64,000 nucleotides of DNA from Sinomonas susongensis. Its GTDB lineage: Bacteria > Actinomycetota > Actinomycetes > Actinomycetales > Micrococcaceae. Both the position numbers and the translations under genes were made by a program. The stretch's first letter is position 1, and each line of letters begins with the position of its first letter. The notes under the pieces are model-generated. The model was not told the origin of the DNA. It did not search any database and worked only from the letters and a program-made list of their open reading frames with translations. The stretch spans positions 1 to 64,000 of the forward strand of contig NZ_SSNH01000011.1 in assembly GCF_005877005.1 (NCBI RefSeq), written 5' to 3'. This document shows, in pieces, positions 33,664 through 45,977 of the stretch.

Positions 33664-34979
33664 TGGTCCCCTTCCGTACAGTGCAGTTGGGCTTCGACCC
33701 GCCACCCTCCGCCGGGGCGCGGTCCCGCTGTCAACGAACCGCCGAAGATGGCGGCCCGTTCTCGCATGCCTGCAAGGCCCCCGCCCGTCCCGAGCGCCGG
33801 GTCCTCGCCGTCCGGCGCCGTTCCGCCGTCGTTGTCGATCCGGACCCGGACCAGGCTGCGGTCGCGGGCGACGAGGACGTCGACGCGCCCCACTCCCCTC
33901 GCGTACCGCAGCACGTTGGTGAGGGATTCCTGGACGATGCGGAAGACGGCGAGCTGGAATGCGGCGTCGTCGGGAAGGTTTTCGCCCTCCTGGGTCAGGA
34001 CGACGGGAAGGCCTGCCGCCCGAAAACCGTCGACGAGCGCCTGGAGCCCGCCCGGGGTGGGCTTCCGCCCCACGGCGCCGCTGTCCGCGCGCAGGACTCC
34101 GAGGACGCGGCGCATGTCGGCGAGCGCGGCACGCCCAGTGCTCGAGAGTTCGCCGAGCACCGAGCGAGCCTTCTCTGGGTCCCGGTCGAGGGCTCGGGCC
34201 GCCCCGTCGCTGAGCGCCACCATGACGGTGAGCGAGTGGGCGACGACGTCATGCATCTCGCGCGCGATCCGGTTCCGCTCCTGGACTGACGCGAGCTGGG
34301 CGCGCCGGATTGCCCACGCGCGCACTTCGGCCTGGTGGATGCGGTTACCTCGCACCACGATCCCCACTCCAATGGCAACGAGGTTCGAGAGGACCACCGA
34401 CACCGACGCGACGAGGCCGATGAAGGGACCGTGCTGGGCGAGGAATTCCTCCCCCGGCCGGTATGCGAAGGCGAAGTACGCGGCTGCCGGGAGGCTCGCT
34501 GTGACGGCGACGACGAGCGCCCAGACGGTACGGAGCCGGAGCGCGACGACGTACAGCGCGAACCAGACAGCCGCGCTCATGCTGCCGAGTTCGGGGGTGG
34601 CGAACAGGACGACGGCGTCTGCCGCGACGATCCCGGCCAGAAGCGGCCATGGCGCGCGGCGGCGCAGCATGAGCGCTGCCTGCGAGAGGAGCACGACGGC
34701 GAACTGCCACCAGAATCCGCCCCGAGCCGTCTCCACGAGGGAGCTGATCGAGAGCGCGGTGCTGGCGAACACGACGAGCCCGTCCATGGCGAGGGGGTGT
34801 TCGTACAGGAACTGCCGGAGTCGGCCCCTTCGCGCTGGCAGCGCCGAGGTGGGTGCGGTGGCCCCCAGCGGTTCCGGCATCCGGGCAGGGGCAGCAGCCG
34901 CGTCGGGAACGCCTGCGGGAGGTGCGCTGCCTGCCGGCTGCGCACCTCCCGTCTTGATCACGCGGGACATGATGTCCAT
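33660..34979 (-). CDS. Sensor histidine kinase, HisKA_3 type
   Basis: The 439-residue kinase has a Pro/Ala-rich N-terminus (about 10-50), five to six membrane helices (about 60-210) with no large extracellular sensor, the dimerisation/phosphotransfer helix with His243 (REMHDVVAHSL) and a HATPase_c domain ending in GGGLAGMRERA. Kinases with this membrane-only sensor often detect envelope stress or peptides in partnership with an ABC transporter. It starts 13 bp after the permease gene. Confidence 0.92.
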   Translation of the reverse strand: MDIMSRVIKTGGAQPAGSAPPAGVPDAAAAPARMPEPLGATAPTSALPARRGRLRQFLYEHPLAMDGLVVFASTALSISSLVETARGGFWWQFAVVLLSQAALMLRRRAPWPLLAGIVAADAVVLFATPELGSMSAAVWFALYVVALRLRTVWALVVAVTASLPAAAYFAFAYRPGEEFLAQHGPFIGLVASVSVVLSNLVAIGVGIVVRGNRIHQAEVRAWAIRRAQLASVQERNRIAREMHDVVAHSLTVMVALSDGAARALDRDPEKARSVLGELSSTGRAALADMRRVLGVLRADSGAVGRKPTPGGLQALVDGFRAAGLPVVLTQEGENLPDDAAFQLAVFRIVQESLTNVLRYARGVGRVDVLVARDRSLVRVRIDNDGGTAPDGEDPALGTGGGLAGMRERAAIFGGSLTAGPRPGGGWRVEAQLHCTEGDQ

Positions 34980-34992
34980 TGTTGCCGTTTCG

Positions 34993-36869
<1,877 letters not shown>

Positions 36870-38606
36870 GTCCCCTCCTGAATTGGCTGACGGTTCCACG
36901 CTAGGGGTGACGACGCCGCGACGCGACGCTCCGGGGGATGAACCTGGGTGGACCGTATCCTCCTCGAGGACTAAGGGTTGCCGTCACATTGGTAACCCAC
37001 GGTTTACGTTCGGGTTCCGCACAGCAAAGACATAGCATCCGCCTCTACGTTCCTCGCGTGAACCGAAGAACCGTCGCGATCAACTCTGCCCTCGGCGCGG
37101 CCGCCATCCTGCTGGCAGGCGGGACTTTCGCAACCATCACCGCCACCGCGAAGCCGGCCAGCACGGTCAGCGCCCGGACTGTCGCGGTGAGCAGGGCGAA
37201 CGTCCAGGCGACGGCGACGGCGTCCGGAAACGTGTCTTCGATGACGACGACGGCGGTCGGTGCGGGCAACTGCGCGGGCCCGGTGACCGCCGTGAAGGTG
37301 AGCGTGGGCCAGGCCGTCAAGGCCGGTCAGGAACTCGTGGACATCGACCCGACGAACGAGCAGAATGCGGTCGACTCCGCTCAGGCCGCGCTCGAGGCCG
37401 CGTCCGCGCAGGAGAACCAGCAGGCCGCCTCGGCCGCGAACTCCGTCGCCCAGTCGCAGCAGCAGCTCACCAATGCTCAGCAGACGCAGCGGCTCGACGC
37501 CCAGCAGCAGGCGGACGGAGTGGCCAACGCACAGAAGCTGGTCGACAGCGATCAGGCAACGGTCACCCAGGATCAGGCGAACGCCACTGCAGACCCGAAG
37601 AGCACCTCGGCCGCCACTGCGCTCACCGCTGCTGAGGCTCAGCTCACGAAGGATCAGCAGGCGCTGACCCAGGCCCAGAACCAGCAGCAGTCGACGGTGC
37701 TCAAGGACCAGCAGGCGATAGCGTCAGCCCAGGTCTCCGTGAACTCGGCCGCCAACTCGCAGGCGAACTCGGCTACGGGGAATACGACGACGGCCCAGAT
37801 CGCGCTCCAGACGGCGGAGACCAACCTCGCCGACTGTACGGTGAAGGCTCCCTCGGACGGCACCGTCACAGCAATCGGCGCGGTGGTCGGTGCCAGCGCC
37901 GGCAGCGGCTCGGGTGCCACCTCCTCGGCGTCGTCCGCTTCGAGCGGGTCAGGCGGCTCCGGTGCCTCCAGCGGCGGGGCGGCCGGGGCGTCGTCCTCGT
38001 CGTCGAACTCGGGGCTCGTCACGCTCACCGACACCGGCCACCTCCAGGTCGTCGCGGGCTTCTCGGAATCCGATGTTGCGAACATGAAGGTGGGCCAAGC
38101 CGCCACCTTCACCTTCCCGGCCATCAAGGCGGCCGCGAACGCCCCTGCGGTGACCGGAACCGTCACTGCGATCGCCGCGACGTCGACGACAACGAACGGC
38201 GTCGTCACCTATCCGGTGACGGTCTCCATCGCCGACCCGCCCGCCGCCGTGCGCCTCGGCGAGAGCGCCGACATCCTGGTCACGACCGCGACGGCGGAGG
38301 GCGCCCTCGTGGTCCCATCCCTCGCGATCGCATCGACGGGCGGCCGCGAGACGGTCACTGTCGAGCGGAACGGGAGCGAGCAGACGGTTGCCATCACGAC
38401 CGGGATCGCCGCGAACGGCCGCACGGAGGTGGACTCGGGGCTCAACGAAGGCGACCAGATCGTCCTCCCGAGCGTCACTACAAGCACGGACACGAGCACG
38501 CAGGGCAACACCAACCGCGGCCTCCTCGGCGGGAGCGGCCTCGGCGGAGCCGGTGGCTTCGGCGGGGGCTCGGGCAACGGCGGCTCGGGCACGCGAGGGG
38601 GCACGG

Positions 38607-39355
<749 letters not shown>

Positions 39356-39359
<4 letters not shown>

Positions 39360-40585
39360 TCGCGGAGGCCGTACGCTTCGCGCTCTCCGGCATTTCGGCG
39401 AACAGGATGCGCTCAGTCCTCACGACGCTCGGAATCGTGATCGGCATCAGCGCCGTCATCACGCTCCTCGCGGTGGGGGCGGGCACGTCGAACATGATCA
39501 AGGACCAGATCGACAAGCTCGGAACCAACGTCCTCACGGTCAACCGGGCCCAGTCGACCGGCGGCCGCACGACGGGCGGGAGCGCGACGAGCACGCGGAC
39601 CCAGTCGACCAACCTCACGAGCAGCGACCAGCAGTCGCTCGACGACCCTGTTCTCGCTCCGGACATCGCGACGACGGCACCCGTGATCCAGGCGCAGTCC
39701 GTCACGGCGACGCTCGGTTCCTCGACGCACTCGATAGCCTCCACGCTCGGAACGACGCCCTCCTATTTCGGCATCACGAACTTCGCTGCCGCGGCCGGAC
39801 GCATCCTCAATGATTCCGACGCCGGTCAGCCCGTCGTCGTCCTCGGAAACAGCGTGGCAGTCGACCTTGCCACGAATGTCGCAACGCTCGTGGGCCAGAC
39901 CGTCTCGCTCAACGGCCAGAACTTCACCGTCGTCGGCGTCCTCGGCCCGAAGGGCACGAGCGGGCTCAACGATCCGGACGACGTCGCGATGGTCCCCTTC
40001 GCGACGGCGCAGGACAAGTTCACGGGCTACTCGCCGAGCCTCTCCTCGATCCAGGTCCAGGCGAAGAGCTCGGACGTCATGACCCAGGCGCAGAACGAGA
40101 TCCAGCAGATCCTCGACGCCAGGCATCGCGTCACGAGCGCCAACCGTGACTACCAGGTCCGCAACCAGGCGCAGATCCTCTCGACCGCCACGACGACCAC
40201 CCAGACGCTCACGGTCCTCTTGAGCGCCGTCGCGGGCATCAGCCTCCTCGTGGGTGGCATCGGCGTCATGAACATCATGCTCGTCACCGTCACGGAACGG
40301 ACGCGCGAGATCGGCATCCGGAAGGCAATCGGGGCGACCCGCGGCAACATCGTGATGCAGTTCCTCATCGAGTCGCTGATCATCTCTGTCCTCGGCGGAA
40401 TCGTGGGCATCCTCATCGGCTTCGGCGCCTCGAGCTTCACGATCGCCGGCGTCCACCCCGAGGTCCAGTGGTGGACGGTGTGGCTGAGTGTCGTCGTCTC
40501 CGCAGGCATCGGGCTCGTGTTCGGCATCTACCCGGCCAACAAGGCCGCGAAGCTCCGTCCCATCGACGCCCTCCGCTACGAATAG
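39356..40585 (+). CDS. MacB-type ABC transporter permease
   Basis: The 409-residue permease has one N-terminal membrane helix (about 18-42), a large extracytoplasmic MacB periplasmic core domain (about 45-280) and three C-terminal helices of the FtsX domain (ERTREIGIRKAIGAT and YPANKAAKLRPIDALRYE). It transmits mechanical strokes to the adaptor and moves substrates outside the membrane. Peptides or glycolipids are plausible substrates, without direct evidence. Confidence 0.92.
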
Positions 40586-40593
40586 AGCCCTCC

Positions 40594-41133
40594 ATGACGA
40601 AGAGATCGGAGATGCCCGATTCCGAACGCACCGCTGAGCTCGCCTCCGTCGCCGCGGGCGACGCTCCCGCCGAGCGATTTGAACCCACCGAGCGATTTGA
40701 ACCCACCGAACGATTTGAGCGCACCGAGACGAGCACGACGACGGCGCCCGGATGGGCCGCGCCTGCTTGGGGCGCGCCCGCGCCCCGTCCTGGGGCTGAG
40801 GCACCCGGCGTCGACCGCGGACCCGTCGCCCTCGCCTACGGCCCCGGTGACGCCCTTGCCGACGACGAACCCTTCGTCCCAGCCAAGAGGTACCGCATCG
40901 GGCGCTTCACCAAGGTACTCGTGTGCGTGTGCCTCGTCCTTGCCGGATCGCTCGGAGGCGCAGCCATCCAGAAGGCCGTGGACACGAGGACGGGCACGAC
41001 CGGACGCGGGACCTACTCGCAGTTCTCGCCTGGTGCGGGGGGACAGAACGGGACGGGGACGGGCGGCTTCGGCACCGGCGGGTACGGCGGGCGCAACCGC
41101 GCGACAGCACCAGCGTCCTCCGGCGGCAACTGA
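40594..41133 (+). CDS. Membrane-anchored protein of unknown function after the MacAB genes
   Basis: The 179-residue protein has a charged, disordered cytosolic part, including three copies of an ERFEPT-type hexapeptide (about 27-44), one membrane helix (about 106-124) and a Gly/Thr-rich extracytoplasmic tail. It is not recognised. It follows the permease gene by 8 bp, so it belongs to the exporter operon. The start at 40594 has no clear ribosome site; ATG 40612 is an alternative. Confidence 0.65.
   Translation: MTKRSEMPDSERTAELASVAAGDAPAERFEPTERFEPTERFERTETSTTTAPGWAAPAWGAPAPRPGAEAPGVDRGPVALAYGPGDALADDEPFVPAKRYRIGRFTKVLVCVCLVLAGSLGGAAIQKAVDTRTGTTGRGTYSQFSPGAGGQNGTGTGGFGTGGYGGRNRATAPASSGGN
40672..40725 (+). 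repeat. Three 18-bp tandem repeats inside the unknown membrane-protein gene
   Basis: GAGCGATTTGAACCCACC occurs exactly at 40672-40689 and 40690-40707, and with four changes at 40708-40725. It is in frame and encodes repeated ERFEPT-like hexapeptides. The two identical copies indicate recent duplication, and length differences between strains are expected. Confidence 0.9.
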
Positions 41134-41245
41134 CGGCAGGAACCGCTGCACTTCTGAGCTGCGCACTGCCTGAATTCCCGCAAGACGGTCCGTTTCCGTA
41201 CAGTAGTAGTCATTCCCCGAGGTGCTGGCGAGAGGCGGTGCGATC

Positions 41246-41842
41246 ATGCGTGCGCTGTTCAGACTCTCGCGCGCCGTCGTCATCGCAGCCGCAACCGTCT
41301 TCCTCGCTGCCGGAGCGCACGTTGCGGGGGGCGGGATCCTGCCCGATCCGCTGATCGTGGCCGGCATCCTTGCGCTCGTGGCCCTGGCTGTCATGACGCT
41401 CACAGGGCGGAAGATCCGACCGTGGCTCATGCTCGCTGTGCTCGGCACGGGGCAGTTCGGGCTGCATGAGGTCTTCGGCGCCCTGTCCGACTCCGCTTCC
41501 GCCCCCTCCGCCCTCTCCCCGAGCGCGGAGCACGTCCACGTGCTGGCCGCCCTCTCGGCGCCCGGCATCCCGGGCCACCTCCACGGCGGCAGCAACAGCA
41601 CGTCGATGCTCGTCGCGCACGCGATTGCGACGGTCCTGACTGCACTGCTCCTCGCGCGTGGCGAGGCCGCCCTCTGGGCCCTCCTCGCCTGGCTCCGCCC
41701 CCTGGTCCGGCTTCTCGTTGCTGCCTCGCCGCTGCCGAGGCCCACAGCCCCCGCCTTCACCGAGGAGGCGCTCCCCCGCGCCTGGCGCAGCCTGCGCCTG
41801 CCTGCGCGGCGGGGGCCGCCGTCGGCCTTCGCCGTTGTCTGA
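41246..41842 (+). CDS. Membrane protein of the copper YcnI/CopC cluster
   Basis: The 198-residue protein has about four hydrophobic segments and a His-containing loop in the middle (HVHVLAALSAPGIPGHLHGG). It is not a named family that I recognise, but proteins of this shape stand next to YcnI and CopC genes in related Actinobacteria. The His-rich loop may bind copper. ATG 41246 is preferred, with AGAGG about 10 bp upstream. The spacer 41134-41245 has no clear operator. Confidence 0.65.
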   Translation: MRALFRLSRAVVIAAATVFLAAGAHVAGGGILPDPLIVAGILALVALAVMTLTGRKIRPWLMLAVLGTGQFGLHEVFGALSDSASAPSALSPSAEHVHVLAALSAPGIPGHLHGGSNSTSMLVAHAIATVLTALLLARGEAALWALLAWLRPLVRLLVAASPLPRPTAPAFTEEALPRAWRSLRLPARRGPPSAFAVV

Positions 41843-41931
41843 GACGGCCTCAGCTACCCCGCCCTCGGCGGGTTCCTCATCCATCCGCCCGGGCACCTGC
41901 TTGCCCGGCGATCCTGAAGGCCAACCACACC

Positions 41932-42681
41932 ATGAACAAGACCATCAGCCGCAGCCTCAAGACCCTCGGCACGGCCGTGGCCACAGCGGCGCTCATCGCG
42001 ACCGGCGCCGCAGCGGCTTCGGCCCACGTCACGGTCAATCCGGACGACCCTGCCGCGAACGGCTACACGCACCTCACGTTCAACATGCCGAACGAGTCCG
42101 CGACGGCCAAGACCAACAAGCTCGAGGTCAAGCTGCCGACCGACACCCCCTTCACCTCCGTCTCGGTCAAGCCCGTCGAGGGCTGGACAGCGCAGGTCGT
42201 CACGACGACCCTGCCGAAGCCTGTCCAGGTCTCCGGCTCGACAGTGACGAAGGCCCCCACGTCGGTCGTGTGGACCGCGAATGACCCCGCCCACGAGATC
42301 GGCCAGAACCAGTACCAGGCGTTCTCGCTCTCCGTTGGGATTCTGCCCGCCGCGGGTACGAAGATCGTCCTGCCGGCCACCCAGACGTACACGGACGGAA
42401 CGGTCGTGAACTGGGATCAGATCGCGCAGGACGGCCAGCCGGAGCCGGAGCACCCGGCACCCTCGTTCACGACGACGGCAGCCGACGACGCGAGCCCCGC
42501 GCCGACGGCAAGCGCGTCGGCCGCCGCGCAGGGCCAGAACGCGAACACCGCCACGCCGGCATCGCAGACGAGTGACGCGACCGGCACGTGGGGCCTGATC
42601 CTCGGCGCCATCGGCGCGGTCCTCGGGGCCGCGGCTCTGGGCCTCGTCCTCAGCGGGCGCCGCAAGGCAGCCGATCGGTGA
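41932..42681 (+). CDS. YcnI-family copper-binding membrane protein
   Basis: The 249-residue protein has a signal peptide ending in ASA before His32, so the mature protein begins HVTVNPDDP as in YcnI (DUF1775), where the N-terminal histidine binds Cu(II). The DUF1775 domain spans about 32-170, followed by an Ala/Thr/Gln-rich linker and one C-terminal membrane helix (about 222-241). It probably acts outside the membrane in copper delivery or detoxification. The stop overlaps the copC start as GTGA. Confidence 0.9.
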   Translation: MNKTISRSLKTLGTAVATAALIATGAAAASAHVTVNPDDPAANGYTHLTFNMPNESATAKTNKLEVKLPTDTPFTSVSVKPVEGWTAQVVTTTLPKPVQVSGSTVTKAPTSVVWTANDPAHEIGQNQYQAFSLSVGILPAAGTKIVLPATQTYTDGTVVNWDQIAQDGQPEPEHPAPSFTTTAADDASPAPTASASAAAQGQNANTATPASQTSDATGTWGLILGAIGAVLGAAALGLVLSGRRKAADR

Positions 42682-43253
42682 CCAGCGGACTCCGCACCCT
42701 CGCGCGTGCCGCCGCCGTCGTGGGCCTGGCCGTTGGCCTCGCCCTGCCGGCGGCGGCCGCGCAGGCACATGACGTCCTCGAGGCGACCAACCCCGCGAAC
42801 GGCTCGACGGTCGCGTCGGTCCCGGATTCGGTCGTGCTGACCTATGACCACACGCCGATCGCCATCGGCACTGAGATCCAGGTCAAGGACGCGAACGGAA
42901 CGAACGAATCCGACGGCTCGGCCACCGTCGTCGACAACAACGTGACGCAGGCCATCAAGCCGGATGCCCCGGCGGGCAAGTACACGGTGGTGTGGCGGGT
43001 TGTCTCCTCCGATTCGCACCCGATCGAGGGAACCTTCACGTTCACCGCAAAGGCCGGAGGCGGGGGCTCCTCGAGCGCCGCAGCACAGGCGGGCGGCGCC
43101 TCGACGCCGGCAGCGGCGGCATCGGCTTCCCCCACCGATTCCTCGGGCGGTTTCCCCGTATGGGCCATCCCGGTTGCGATCCTTGTGCTACTGGTGATCG
43201 GGGGCCTTGCGTGGTTCGTGCGGCGGTCCCTCTCCCGCGCTGCGGCAGACTAG
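42678..43253 (+). CDS. CopC-domain copper-binding membrane protein
   Basis: The 191-residue protein has a signal peptide ending AQA, a mature start HDVLEATNPANGS with the N-terminal copper-binding histidine of CopC, a beta-sandwich with the conserved YTVVWRVVSSDSHPIEGTF, a Ser/Ala linker and a C-terminal membrane helix (about 160-180). It lacks the fused CopD part seen in some relatives. It should work with YcnI in extracytoplasmic copper handling. It is coupled to ycnI by a 4-bp overlap. Confidence 0.9.
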   Translation: MTSGLRTLARAAAVVGLAVGLALPAAAAQAHDVLEATNPANGSTVASVPDSVVLTYDHTPIAIGTEIQVKDANGTNESDGSATVVDNNVTQAIKPDAPAGKYTVVWRVVSSDSHPIEGTFTFTAKAGGGGSSSAAAQAGGASTPAAAASASPTDSSGGFPVWAIPVAILVLLVIGGLAWFVRRSLSRAAAD

Positions 43254-43382
43254 CGAAGCTGGGAATAGTCTCGAAATAGTCCTCGGAGTCTTGTGGTCGG
43301 CGCCGTGGCCTGCGAAGGTCCTGCAGACCGCATTGATATTTCCTGTCAATCTCCTGCGGTCGCCGGACAAAGGGGATGTCTC

Positions 43383-44597
43383 GTGAACAGGAAGATCTTC
43401 GCAGGCATGGGCTCGGCGCTGCTGCTCGTCGCGGGTCTCGCCGTGACCGCCACACCGGCGTCAGCAGCGCCGAGCCCTTCCGCACACGGAGACCGCTCGA
43501 TCTAAGTCTGTCCGACGCCGAGCGCCGGCGAGGCGGCCTGCACCGCGCGTCAGGCGGTGGATCCCTCGGGTCACGTCGTCTCCAACGCGGTCGCTCCGCC
43601 CGCGACCGGGCTCACGCCGTCGCAGCTGCGGAGCGCCTACCAGCTCACGGGGACGGCTTCCGGGGGACGCACCGTGGCGATTGTGGACGCCTACGGCTAC
43701 CCCAACCTGGCCCGCGACCTCGCGACGTACCGCTCGCAGTTCGGCCTCCCCGCGTGCACGACGTCGAACGGCTGCCTGAGCGTGGTCAACGAGACCGGCG
43801 GTACCAAGCTCCCCCGCTTCAACCTCGGCTGGGCCCAGGAGCAGTCCCTCGACGTCGACGCCGTCTCGGCCGCATGCCCCGACTGCAGGATCGTGGTGCT
43901 GGAGGCCAATTCTGCCTCGTTCACCGACCTCGGCACCGCCGTCCAGACCGCCGCGACACTGCCCGGCGTCTCCGCCATCTCCAACAGCTACGGGGGATCC
44001 GACGCGGCCGATTCGACGTACGGGAAGTACTACAGCTTCCCCGGCATCGCGGTCACCGCGAGCGCAGGCGACAACGGCTACAAAGGGGCCTCGTACCCGG
44101 CGTCCTCGAGCTACGTGACCGCTGTCGGAGGGACGTCTCTCGTCCCGGCTGCCAACGTGCGCGGTTGGAGCGAAACGGTCTGGAGCGGCACCGGATCGGG
44201 CTGCTCGAGCCTCAACGCCGCGCTCCCGGCGGCTTCTGCCGACGGCACGGGCTGCGCGGGGCGGGCGATGAACGACGTCGCGGCCGCCTCGGACCCGAAC
44301 AACGGGGGCCTCGCGGTCTACTACCCGACGTCGAGTTCGGCCTCCAGCTGGGGCCAGTTCGGCGGCACGAGCGAAGCCTCGCCGATCATCGCGTCGGTGT
44401 ACGCGCTGAGCGGGAACACCGGCTCGGCGGCGACCGGCACCTACGCGAACTCGATCCCCTACGGCCACGCCAGCAGCCTGTTCGACGTGGCGTCCGGCAG
44501 CAACGGCAACTGCACGCCAGCCCAGTGGTGCAACGCCCGGGCCGGCTGGGACGGCCCCACAGGCCTCGGCACCCCCGACGGCGTCAGCGGCTTCTAG
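43383..44597 (+). pseudogene. Sedolisin-like secreted protease (S53) interrupted by an in-frame stop
   Basis: GTG 43383 begins a 40-residue signal-peptide segment that ends at TAA 43503-43505. The same frame then continues for about 364 residues as an S53-type protease: EQSLDVDAVSAACPDC with the catalytic Glu/Asp, SAGDNG with the oxyanion Asp, YPASSSYVTAVGGTSL, and GGTSEASPIIAS with the catalytic serine. One C-to-T change (CAA to TAA) would explain the break. An internal GTG at 43557 could restart translation but without the signal peptide. A true null allele, readthrough or sequence error are all possible. Confidence 0.8.
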
Positions 44598-44635
44598 CCC
44601 TACCCAGGGCTGACCGTCCTCAGGGGCTGACGACA

Positions 44636-44664
44636 GGGTCCGCTGGTTGCCACCAGCAGGACCC
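44636..44664. terminator. Hairpin terminator between convergent genes
   Basis: GGGTCCGCTGGT (44636-44647) pairs with ACCAGC-A-GGACCC (44652-44664) around a 4-nt loop, a 12-bp stem with one bulged A. It lies between the ends of the protease gene and the MFS gene and could serve both directions. No long T-run is present. Confidence 0.65.
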
Positions 44665-44684
44665 GGCCGTCGGCACGCGTGCCG

Positions 44685-45977
44685 TCAGTCGGGCTTGCGC
44701 GTGGCTCCAGCGAGCACGAGGGAGACGGCGATCGGCACGAGAATGGCCAGCAGCGCATTGCGGAGGCCGACGTGGTCGCCCAGGAAGCCGAGGAATGGCG
44801 GCCCGGCAAGGAACGCCACGTAGCCGATGGTCGCCACCACGGAGACGCGGGCGGCTGCGTGGCGCGGATCGTCCGACGCTGCGGACATGCCCATGGGGAA
44901 CGCGAGCGCCGCGCCGAGTCCCCACAGGAGCGCGCCGACGGCCGCAAGCCAGTACGACCCCGCGAGCGCGTAGACCGCGAGGCCGATGAGTGCCGACACC
45001 ATGCTGAGGCGCAGGGCGACGACGCGGCCCAGCCGGTCGATGACGCGCCCGCCGAACCAGCGCGCAAGCGTCATGGCGCCTACGAAGAGCGCGAAGAGGG
45101 CGGCACCGGCGGCCTGGCTTGTGCCGAGGCCGTCGACGGACCCCTTCGCGATCCAGTCATTGCCCGCGCCCTCCGTGAGGGTAGCGCCGAGCACGACGAC
45201 GCCGATCAGCAGGGTCCGGCCGTCGGTCCACGCACCCCTCGCCCCGCCTCGAGCCTTCGCCGCGGGAGCCGGGGACGCGTCGTCGCGCGCGTTCCCGGAC
45301 GACGCGTTCATGGAAGGCACGTCCGCGGGGACGGTCTCCTCGGGCGCGGGCCCGTGGGCCGTGAGCGGCAGGAAGTGGCGCGGGACCAGGACCATGATGA
45401 CGAGGACGGCGGCCATGATCGCGCCGAGGTGCAGCGGCAGTGGCACCCCGATCGCGCTCAGCCCCGCCCCGACGATCGCGCCGAGGAACGCGCCGCCGCT
45501 GAACCCCGCGTGGAACTGGGGCATGATCGTGCGGCCGAGGCGGTGCTCGACGTCGGCCCCCTCGATGTTCTGCCCCACGTCCCACAGCGCGATCCCAATG
45601 CCGAACACGGCGAGGCCGATGGCGACGACCAGCACCGACACGACGAGGAGTCCGACGGCGAGCATGGCGCCCGCGACGACGGCGAGCAGTCCGCCGAGAC
45701 GCACGGTCCGTACGATGCCCACGCGGTTCGAGATGGGCCCGACCAGGGGCATCGAGCAAAGCGATCCGATGGCTCCGACGAGCAGGACGAGTCCCATCTC
45801 GCCTGTCGAGAGCCCGAGGGTCTGGGTGACGGCCGGGATACGGGCCGCCCAGCTCGCGAAGATGAAGCCGTTGGTCGCGAAGATGATGAACGTCGCGATG
45901 GCCGCTCGCCCCACCGCCCGGCTGTCCACCGAAGCCTCGGTGCCGACTGTCATGTTCTGCTCGCCATCCGTGGTCAT
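44685..45977 (-). CDS. MFS transporter
   Basis: The 430-residue protein has twelve membrane helices with a long, Pro/Ala-rich central loop (about 215-255). It resembles the YbjJ-like MFS branch (ALWDVGQNIEGADVEHRLGR and QFHAGFSGGAFLG), whose substrate is unknown. Its ATG overlaps the penicillin-binding-protein stop as ATGA. Co-transcription with a cell-wall enzyme is odd and may be only compaction. Confidence 0.87.
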   Translation of the reverse strand: MTTDGEQNMTVGTEASVDSRAVGRAAIATFIIFATNGFIFASWAARIPAVTQTLGLSTGEMGLVLLVGAIGSLCSMPLVGPISNRVGIVRTVRLGGLLAVVAGAMLAVGLLVVSVLVVAIGLAVFGIGIALWDVGQNIEGADVEHRLGRTIMPQFHAGFSGGAFLGAIVGAGLSAIGVPLPLHLGAIMAAVLVIMVLVPRHFLPLTAHGPAPEETVPADVPSMNASSGNARDDASPAPAAKARGGARGAWTDGRTLLIGVVVLGATLTEGAGNDWIAKGSVDGLGTSQAAGAALFALFVGAMTLARWFGGRVIDRLGRVVALRLSMVSALIGLAVYALAGSYWLAAVGALLWGLGAALAFPMGMSAASDDPRHAAARVSVVATIGYVAFLAGPPFLGFLGDHVGLRNALLAILVPIAVSLVLAGATRKPD

